Below are positions 1 through 4,895 of a stretch of 10,578 nt of DNA, in pieces; position 1 is the first letter of the stretch, and each line of letters starts with the position of its first letter. The stretch is from Bacillota bacterium (GTDB lineage Bacteria; Bacillota; Clostridia; Peptostreptococcales; Anaerovoracaceae), in the NCBI GenBank assembly GCA_017619985.1, contig JAFZRG010000245.1:1-10578 (forward strand). Direction: 5' to 3'. Below the pieces are notes generated by a model. That model had not been told where the DNA came from. It made no database searches and was given only the letters and a program-made list of their open reading frames with translations. The translations under genes were made by a program, and so were the position numbers.

Positions 1-2274
1 CTGATCGGTACCGTCCCAGTCTTTCAGATACCCCTTGAACACCAGCTTCTGCGGATGCGTCGAATGCTCCGGATTGAAGTACGATTTGTAAACTTCCGCA
101 TACCGGTTCGGGTCGAGCGCATGTTTTTCGCCACGCCAGTCGCCGTATGAGTTCTGGGTCTCATAATACAGATACGATTCTTTTTCGGGATCCTCGTAGA
201 TCGCGAACGTGACGTCTCTGTCTCTCTGGCTATAAATGACCTCGCCAGTGTCCGGGTAATATACGGTGTACGGAAAGCCGTCCGCGATCGTGAAATACTG
301 CGCCTTCTTCCCTCCCGACACATCGTTGGGCAGGGGCGGCAGATCCGTGACGTTGTCCGTCACGTAGCCGCTGAGCGTCTCATGCTTGTGCGTGACCGTG
401 GAACCGGTATTCGCGTTAAAGCGCGTAGATCCCTTACCATAGACGGCATTCGAAGGAAGGTTCACGGTAGCGGACTTTTCCCTGGCGCCTTTTTCGGTAA
501 AGCTCGTGCTCGTGATCCGCTCCGTCAGCAGCGAGGATCCGCAGTCCTTCAGACCCCACCCCGCGAAAACGTAGCTGTTGTCGCCGCGGTTTTCGATGGT
601 GTAGCTCTGGGCGGCGGACAGGTTCTCGGAGATGATGGCGCCGTAGTTGACCACCTGGGCGCCTTCTCCCAGCGTCAGGCCGTACTTGCCGCTGCAGCAC
701 AGCTTGCAGTCCGGCATGACGATGATGGTCCCGTCGCAGTAGATGCGTCCGCCGTCGTCGCCCGCCGCTTCGTGCAGCGAAGCGATCGTGCCGTAGCGGG
801 TCTGTTCGTTCGCCGTCTCATAGGTCTGCAGCAGCAGCGTGCCGCCGGGTTTTACGACGATGGTGCCGTTGTTGAGGATCCAGTCGCTGCAGGACAGAAC
901 GCCGCCGTCCTCCACCGTGATGATCACGTCGTGACCCACGGCGATGGGGCCGTCGAACGTCTGCACCTGGCCTTTCTGTACCGTGAAGTCGACCTGGCAG
1001 AAGCTGATGGTAGCGGGTTCTCCCCAATACAAGTCGAAGTCGCCTTTCGCATCCTTGAAAGGTTTCCTGTCTTCGTAGCGGTCATCCGTTTTCCACGGAG
1101 AATAGTCATCGACGATACACCTGTAGGCCATTTCCATTACGCTCATTCCCCGGAGCCAGCTGTAAACGACCGGACCGCCGCCGTAGCCTGCAGTCAGCAG
1201 TTGACTGCCTGTATGCAGCATGCCGGTGGGCGTGCTGAACTTATCTATGTTCTTGACGAAATTGATCAGATGATCCCGGCCGTCGCCGGCGTAGAAGCTC
1301 AGGAGATGAGCGTCTCCGCCGGGGTATCCGAAGATATGGTATTTCTGCGTACCTTCGATCTGGGAGACAAACCAGGTCCGGTGCATGAGGTCGACTTTCG
1401 GCGGACGGGCCTCATAGCCGCGGCTGTTCAGGCCGTTGTGCTCCGGCGTATAGGTATAGGACGCGCTTGTAAAGTTCGACTGCGTGGCTCTTTTGACATC
1501 CAGAAACCAGTCCAGACTGTTGACGTATTTTGCCTTCGTCCCGAAAGTCCTGTCGACTTCATCGTAATAGGAATAGATGCGGTTCGTGTTTGTCAGCCAG
1601 TATTTCTGGGTTTCCATCGCGCTGCCCGTGGTCGGATTCGGGAACCAGATGGCGTAAGATGTCTGCGTATCGCCATTCAGCCTTACATCCAGTTGGTTAC
1701 CGTAAGCCTGATTGCCGTAAGTGACACTCTGTGTTTCGCCATTGACCGTGATCGTTGCCTGGTTTCCCACAGCGACAAAACGCGGCAATCCCGCCGCGCC
1801 GAAGGAGACGGCTGTGCCGGTGCTCTTCAGCACGCTGTAATCGAAGGGCAGATCCGAGACGGAGCGGCCTGTGTAAAGACGGTTCCTGTGATACACGCCG
1901 GACGGCAGACTATCCTTTTCGAGTTCCCAGCCCACGTCCATCGGGGAGTCGATATCTCTGATCTTCGGGCTTACCAAGTCTTCCGCGTGTTTCGTCTTGT
2001 TGTTCCCGACGATCTCGCTGTAGAACGTTTTGTCCGTACCGAGATAATACTGGTCATCCCAGGCGATGATCACAGGGTAAGACGTGCCGTCCACCGTTGC
2101 GGGCGGCATGCCCTTGTGCCAGTAATAGACCGTGCCCTTCGTGATCGAAGGGTTCGTAAAACCGCTCTGGTCTATGGTCAGGGTATCCGCGCTGGCGCTC
2201 AGTGTAGCGGAGACCGTCATGCCCAGGGCCAGAAGACCGGTGAGTATTCTCTTTGCAATGCTTTGTTTTTTCAT
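1..2274 (-). CDS. Large secreted protein, N-terminal part (runs off the left edge)
   Basis: The minus-strand frame is open for 758 codons from the ATG at 2274 to base 1, with no stop, so the C-terminus lies outside the window. Residues 1-29 form a clear signal peptide: a Lys/Arg-rich start, a hydrophobic core (ILTGLLALGMTV) and an Ala-Ser-Ala cleavage site before Asp30. The mature part is rich in Gly, Thr, Tyr, Asn and Asp and has no membrane segment, which is typical of an exported surface protein. Residues about 420-545 contain short hydrophobic strands separated by Gly/Asn turns, such as GTIVVKPGGTLLL and GTIIVMPDCKLCC, resembling a beta-solenoid. Cysteines cluster there (Cys-Lys-Leu-Cys-Cys near residue 520). 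I recognise no catalytic motif, and any cell-wall anchor would be beyond the edge. The start is chosen from the signal peptide; its own Shine-Dalgarno is weak, and a tiny upstream frame overlaps it. It lies 104 bases downstream of the pilin-like gene and is probably co-transcribed with it. Function unknown; adhesin or appendage component is a guess. Confidence 0.85.
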   Translation of the reverse strand, partial: MKKQSIAKRILTGLLALGMTVSATLSASADTLTIDQSGFTNPSITKGTVYYWHKGMPPATVDGTSYPVIIAWDDQYYLGTDKTFYSEIVGNNKTKHAEDLVSPKIRDIDSPMDVGWELEKDSLPSGVYHRNRLYTGRSVSDLPFDYSVLKSTGTAVSFGAAGLPRFVAVGNQATITVNGETQSVTYGNQAYGNQLDVRLNGDTQTSYAIWFPNPTTGSAMETQKYWLTNTNRIYSYYDEVDRTFGTKAKYVNSLDWFLDVKRATQSNFTSASYTYTPEHNGLNSRGYEARPPKVDLMHRTWFVSQIEGTQKYHIFGYPGGDAHLLSFYAGDGRDHLINFVKNIDKFSTPTGMLHTGSQLLTAGYGGGPVVYSWLRGMSVMEMAYRCIVDDYSPWKTDDRYEDRKPFKDAKGDFDLYWGEPATISFCQVDFTVQKGQVQTFDGPIAVGHDVIITVEDGGVLSCSDWILNNGTIVVKPGGTLLLQTYETANEQTRYGTIASLHEAAGDDGGRIYCDGTIIVMPDCKLCCSGKYGLTLGEGAQVVNYGAIISENLSAAQSYTIENRGDNSYVFAGWGLKDCGSSLLTERITSTSFTEKGAREKSATVNLPSNAVYGKGSTRFNANTGSTVTHKHETLSGYVTDNVTDLPPLPNDVSGGKKAQYFTIADGFPYTVYYPDTGEVIYSQRDRDVTFAIYEDPEKESYLYYETQNSYGDWRGEKHALDPNRYAEVYKSYFNPEHSTHPQKLVFKGYLKDWDGTDQ

Positions 2275-2294
2275 CGTTGCATCTCGCTGATCAT
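2271..2294 (-). CDS. Possible 7-codon leader reading frame coupled to the secreted-protein start
   Basis: An ATG at 2294 preceded four bases upstream by GGAG (2299-2302) opens a frame reading MISEMQR and then TGA. The stop overlaps the ATG of the secreted-protein gene as ATGA. The secreted gene has no good Shine-Dalgarno of its own, so translation could reach it by termination and reinitiation. The frame is very short, so it may be chance. The overlap, the GGAG and the weak downstream site together are the only support. Confidence 0.3.
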   Translation of the reverse strand: MISEMQR

Positions 2295-2304
2295 TTCGCT
2301 CCAA

Positions 2305-2349
2305 GCTTTCGATCCCAGAGCGCATGCGGTACGCTCTCGGATCGAAAGC
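2305..2349 (-). promoter_or_regulatory. Long hairpin in the 5' region of the secreted-protein gene
   Basis: Two 18-base arms (2305-2322 and 2332-2349) are complementary except for one central mismatch and are separated by a 9-base loop. In the minus-strand RNA the 3' arm ends two bases before the GGAG at 2299-2302, so folding could restrict ribosome access. No U-run follows, so it is not a classical intrinsic terminator. It may instead control translation, or serve as an RNA-processing or stability element between the pilin-like gene and the secreted-protein gene. Confidence 0.65.
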
Positions 2350-2365
2350 CTGCTTGCAGGCTCTC
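2344..2365 (-). promoter_or_regulatory. Alternative hairpin competing with the downstream long hairpin
   Basis: Arms 2344-2353 and 2356-2365 form a 10-base stem with one G-U pair in the minus-strand RNA; the innermost pair would open to leave a four-base loop. Bases 2344-2349 also belong to the long hairpin at 2305-2349, so the two structures cannot form together. The stem begins 13 bases after the stop codon of the pilin-like gene, so ribosomes finishing that gene could influence the choice of fold. Confidence 0.5.
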
Positions 2366-2378
2366 GACGTGTCCGGGC

Positions 2379-2654
2379 TTAGATGGTTCCCTTGTAGTAG
2401 GCGTTTACCCAATCGATCATCTTGGGCATCAGACCCTTCAGGACGACCAGAAGGATGAAGATCAGAACGAAGCCGATGATGGCGTTCTTCAGAGCGCCCT
2501 TCGCCTTTTCTCTGTCCTGAGGTTCTTCCGCCTTGGCGAACTTTGCGCCGAGGATGACGCAATAGAGCGCACCGACAGCACCGACGATCAGGATCAGCGG
2601 TTTGAGCAGATCTTCCAGCAGTGATACGATCGGCGCAACAACAGATTCAAACAT
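2379..2654 (-). CDS. Small two-helix membrane protein, T4SS pilin-like (TrbC/VirB2 type)
   Basis: This 91-residue protein has two hydrophobic segments, about residues 17-40 (with the glycine-rich core GAVGALYCVILGAKFA) and 57-77 (IIGFVLIFILLVVLKGL). A charged loop, KAEEPQDREKAKGALKN, connects them. Size, topology and the 'LGAKFAKAE...AKGALKNAIIGFV' pattern match the small pilin-like conjugal transfer proteins of Gram-positive bacteria and mollicutes, related in layout to VirB2/TrbC. An upstream ATG at 2687 would add 11 lysine-rich residues, but the ATG at 2654 follows an AAGGAAGAG ribosome binding site and is preferred. No other type IV secretion genes are in the window, so this is an isolated pilin-like gene followed by a secreted protein. 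It has its own promoter with SARP-type repeats (2753-2784). Family placement is from memory of the pattern; a surface fibre or membrane pore role is inferred. Confidence 0.85.
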   Translation of the reverse strand: MFESVVAPIVSLLEDLLKPLILIVGAVGALYCVILGAKFAKAEEPQDREKAKGALKNAIIGFVLIFILLVVLKGLMPKMIDWVNAYYKGTI

Positions 2655-2673
2655 TTTCTCTCTTCCTTTCTTT

Positions 2674-2693
2674 TTTATTTTGATCAAAATAAA
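2674..2693. promoter_or_regulatory. 20-base perfect palindrome upstream of the pilin-like gene
   Basis: The sequence TTTATTTTGATCAAAATAAA is its own reverse complement over 20 bases. It lies just upstream of the ribosome binding site of the pilin-like gene and inside its predicted 5' leader, since the predicted start point is near 2746. It could be an operator for a dimeric repressor. As RNA it would give only a weak A-U stem. It is AT-rich in an otherwise GC-rich window. Confidence 0.45.
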
Positions 2694-2713
2694 GAATAAA
2701 TTGGTGAGCAGTC

Positions 2714-2736
2714 GTGCCGCGCCTAGAATACGGCAC
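2714..2736 (-). promoter_or_regulatory. Small hairpin in the leader of the pilin-like gene
   Basis: Six-base arms GTGCCG (2714-2719) and CGGCAC (2731-2736) are complementary with an 11-base loop, in the predicted 5' leader of the pilin-like transcript. No U-run follows in the direction of transcription, so it is not an evident terminator. Confidence 0.35.
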
Positions 2737-2752
2737 AGTAACTCTAGTTTGC

Positions 2753-2784
2753 ATTCTAAAACCCCTTGTCCAACAGATGTCCAA
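2753..2784 (-). promoter_or_regulatory. Promoter of the pilin-like/secreted-protein unit with SARP-type direct repeats
   Basis: Read on the minus strand, the heptamer TTGGACA occurs twice (2784-2778 and 2773-2767), an 11-base period with a 4-base gap. Exactly 8 bases after the second copy is a -10-like hexamer, TAGAAT (2758-2753). The upstream copy contains TGGACA, one base from the -35 consensus, but at a 19-base spacing, longer than the usual 17, which suggests dependence on an activator. The same arrangement occurs at 8919-8950. SARP/AfsR-type activators are known to bind heptamers with this period and this distance to -10. Transcription would start near 2746, leaving a leader of about 92 bases. 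Confidence 0.7.
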
Positions 2785-2792
2785 CAAGGGGT
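2757..2792 (-). terminator. Probable intrinsic terminator of the regulator operon, overlapping the next promoter
   Basis: The arms ACCCCTTGT (2761-2769) and its complement (2784-2792) form a 9-base stem with a 14-base loop. In the minus-strand RNA it is followed by UUUUAG. It lies 31 bases past the stop of the response regulator, where the four-gene unit should end. The U-run is short, so termination may be partial. The loop contains most of the direct repeats of the downstream promoter. Confidence 0.55.
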
Positions 2793-2822
2793 CGATACTT
2801 TTCTCTGTTTTTTTGAAGATGT

Positions 2823-3632
2823 TCAGCGTTTTTCGCTGAGTTTGCGTTCGATATAGGCTTCCGTGAGCTCCGCCCAGGCGTAGGAACTCATGTATTCGCC
2901 CCGGTAGGCGTTCACGGCGTCGATGTCTCCGGCAAGAAAACGGTACAGGTCGCACGAGATGAGCTCTGGCCTGACGCGTATCGTGCCGCGCTGCAGTTCG
3001 AGGATCTCGCCGATCCCGTTGTCCTCCAGAGTCGAGCGGAGACTGCGGAACACGACGTCCAGCTGCTTCTGCATGGAGCGGTCGTACATGGCGTCCTCCC
3101 ACAGCGCCGCAAAGGCTTCCGCCCGGGAGACGCTTCCGCCCTGCCGGTCGATCAGGTACGCCAGCAGTTCCTTGGATTTCGTCCGCGCGAACGGGACCGG
3201 TCTTCCGTCCACCAGCAGGTCGAAATTGCCGAAGGTCACCGCCGTGATGTGAGCCTGCTCCTGCGCCGGATGCGCCGCCAGCGCATAGCGGATCTCTTCT
3301 TTCAGCCGCTCCCGGTCCACGGGTTTGAGCAGATAGCCGGAAGCGTGCATCGCGAAGGCGTCCACCGCGAACTGGGCGTAACCCGTCAGGAACACGATGG
3401 CCGTATCGGGACTGATCTCCTTGATCTTCGCCGCAAGCGCCAGCCCGTTGATATCGGGCATATCGATGTCCAGCAGCGCGATGTCCGCCCGGTTTCCTTC
3501 CCGGAACCAGTCCAGAGCGTCCTGCACGAACAGGAACTCCTCCACTTCGCAGTCCGCCGGCGCGATGTCCCGGCATAACGAGCCGGTCAGCCGCAGCACC
3601 AGATCTTCGTCGTCTACGCAGATGATCCTCAT
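2823..3632 (-). CDS. Response regulator with SARP-like (winged helix plus helical tail) output domain
   Basis: This protein has 269 residues. Residues 1-118 are a receiver domain: acidic pocket Asp7/Asp8, phospho-acceptor Asp55 in LLDIDMPDING, Thr83 and Lys103 in YLLKPV. The receiver resembles those of LytTR-type regulators. From about residue 129 the sequence (TFGNFDLLVDG..., ARTKSKELLAYLIDR, ...KQLDVVFRSLRSTLEDNG, followed by the strand-turn IRV) is a winged-helix DNA-binding domain of OmpR/SARP type. A short helical tail (YRFLAGD...YMSSYAWAELTEAYIERKL) resembles the beginning of a transcriptional activator (BTAD) domain. It is much shorter than full SARPs such as AfsR. The ATG at 3632 overlaps the kinase stop as ATGA and has a GGAG site; upstream in-frame ATGs would add a basic, unlikely extension. 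It is presumably phosphorylated by the kinase encoded just upstream and may activate the two promoters with TGGACA repeats. Confidence 0.9.
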   Translation of the reverse strand: MRIICVDDEDLVLRLTGSLCRDIAPADCEVEEFLFVQDALDWFREGNRADIALLDIDMPDINGLALAAKIKEISPDTAIVFLTGYAQFAVDAFAMHASGYLLKPVDRERLKEEIRYALAAHPAQEQAHITAVTFGNFDLLVDGRPVPFARTKSKELLAYLIDRQGGSVSRAEAFAALWEDAMYDRSMQKQLDVVFRSLRSTLEDNGIGEILELQRGTIRVRPELISCDLYRFLAGDIDAVNAYRGEYMSSYAWAELTEAYIERKLSEKR

Positions 3633-4876
3633 GCGCTCTCCTTTCCGGCGGGGATGCGGATCGTCACTTCCGTCCCCTCTCCGAGCGTGCTCTTTACGAG
3701 CATCGTACCGCCGCACATCTTCTCGATGCGCTCCTTGACGTTGCGCAGGCCGATGTGCGTATTATCCGACTGGAGAGCGGCGATCACGTCGAAGCCCTTG
3801 CCGTTGTCCGTGACCCGGATCACGTTGAAGCCGGCCTCCTGCCGCGTGCTGACGTACACCCTGCCGTCCCTCTTTCCTCTCACCCCGTGGCGGATGGAAT
3901 TCTCCACGATGGGCTGCAGCGAGAGCGCAGGTACGCTGAAATGCGTCTCCCGGATGTCGTATTCCACCTTGATGTTCGGGAAGCGCAGCATCTCGATATC
4001 CGCGTAGACCTTCGTATGTTCCAGCTCCGCCTCGAAGAGGATCAGATCCTCCTGGTTGAGGGAATCGATGTTCTGCCGCAGATAGGTGCCGAACTTCGAC
4101 ACGGTCTCCGACGCTTTGTTCGGATCGATGAGGCAAAGGGACTGGATCGTGGAAAGCGTGTTGAACAGGAAATGCGGCTGGATCTGCGAGATCATGATGC
4201 GGATGCGCTGTTCGGTCAGCAGGTCCTTTTCGTGCTCGTAGACGAACATCTGGTGCAGCCAGATGAAGAAGAACACGCAGCTGCTGACGATGGCGATGGT
4301 CAGGAAAGTGATGGGCAGATCGAAGGAAAAGAACGTATCCGCCGCGGTCGCGAGCAGGATGGCGGTCAGGATCGCCGCAGGATAAACGACCGCAAGTCCG
4401 CCCTGCCCCCGGTAGCGCTCCAGGATCTTGAGGAAGAGCCAGATCAGCAGGATGAAGCTGACGATATGGCAGGTGTAGCCCAGCGGTCCGCGCGAAAAAT
4501 GCCCGTTTTCGCTGAACCAGATCACGAGACGCGTGCCGAAGGACAGAAAATAGATGCCGACGTTGACGATGCACAGGATCCAGGCCCAGCGCTCCTCCTT
4601 TACGATCTGGATGAAGCACGCGATGATGATCGGCCGCAGCCAGTAGCCGATCACGGCGGCCAGCGTCTGCTGGAACACCTTGTCCGGCACCCCGCCCAGA
4701 CTGTAATCCATGCGGTTCTGGACGATCAGGATCAGCGACATCACAATACAGGCTATCAGGAGCTTCCTGTCGCCGTCTTTGATGTAGGGGTCCCTCATGA
4801 CGCCGAAGGAGACTCCTACCAGCTGCAGCAGCAGCGCGAATTGCATTGCGATCGCAAACTGAGAGATGGAGATCAT
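3629..4876 (-). CDS. Sensor histidine kinase, LytS/YehU-type (His_kinase family), multi-pass membrane
   Basis: This protein has 415 residues. The first 210 or so form about seven or eight hydrophobic segments with short loops, a membrane sensor without a large external domain. The kinase part starts with the H-box QIQPHFLFNTL, where His235 is the predicted phosphorylation site. It continues through the N-box LQPIVENSIRHG, the G1-like DNGKGF, GLRNVKERI and the final GEGTEVTIRIP strand, so all parts of the catalytic domain are present. This is the HPK8 group to which LytS belongs, whose usual partners carry a LytTR or AraC output domain; here the partner has a SARP-like domain. The start at 4876 gives an immediate hydrophobic N-terminus; its ribosome site (GGGAAA) is weak. 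It begins 19 bases after the phosphatase stop and overlaps the regulator by 4 bases. The signal sensed is unknown. Confidence 0.93.
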   Translation of the reverse strand: MISISQFAIAMQFALLLQLVGVSFGVMRDPYIKDGDRKLLIACIVMSLILIVQNRMDYSLGGVPDKVFQQTLAAVIGYWLRPIIIACFIQIVKEERWAWILCIVNVGIYFLSFGTRLVIWFSENGHFSRGPLGYTCHIVSFILLIWLFLKILERYRGQGGLAVVYPAAILTAILLATAADTFFSFDLPITFLTIAIVSSCVFFFIWLHQMFVYEHEKDLLTEQRIRIMISQIQPHFLFNTLSTIQSLCLIDPNKASETVSKFGTYLRQNIDSLNQEDLILFEAELEHTKVYADIEMLRFPNIKVEYDIRETHFSVPALSLQPIVENSIRHGVRGKRDGRVYVSTRQEAGFNVIRVTDNGKGFDVIAALQSDNTHIGLRNVKERIEKMCGGTMLVKSTLGEGTEVTIRIPAGKESA

Positions 4877-4895
4877 ATCGTTTCCCGGCAGCGCG

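Noticed and set aside
382..2382. Long plus-strand open frame of 666 codons opposite the secreted-protein gene
   Set aside because: It is antisense to a frame with a clear signal peptide and coherent protein composition. The plus-strand translation is Val/Arg/Asp-rich with no domain, and such frames are expected opposite GC-rich codons.
2761..2792. Repeated TGTCCAA units considered as a CRISPR or mobile-element end
   Set aside because: There are only two units per site, with a 4-base gap and a fixed distance to a -10 hexamer. No transposase, spacer array or target duplication is visible, so a regulatory site explains them better.
2824..2840. Short hairpin TCAGCG/CGCTGA at the end of the regulator gene as its terminator
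   Set aside because: It lies at the last codons and stop of the gene and is not followed by a U-run. The hairpin at 2761-2792 with TTTT is the better terminator.
2647..3576. Alternative minus-strand frame of 309 codons across the regulator gene
   Set aside because: It is out of frame with the receiver and winged-helix domains, rich in Arg/Gly/Ala, and would run through the terminator and promoter region.
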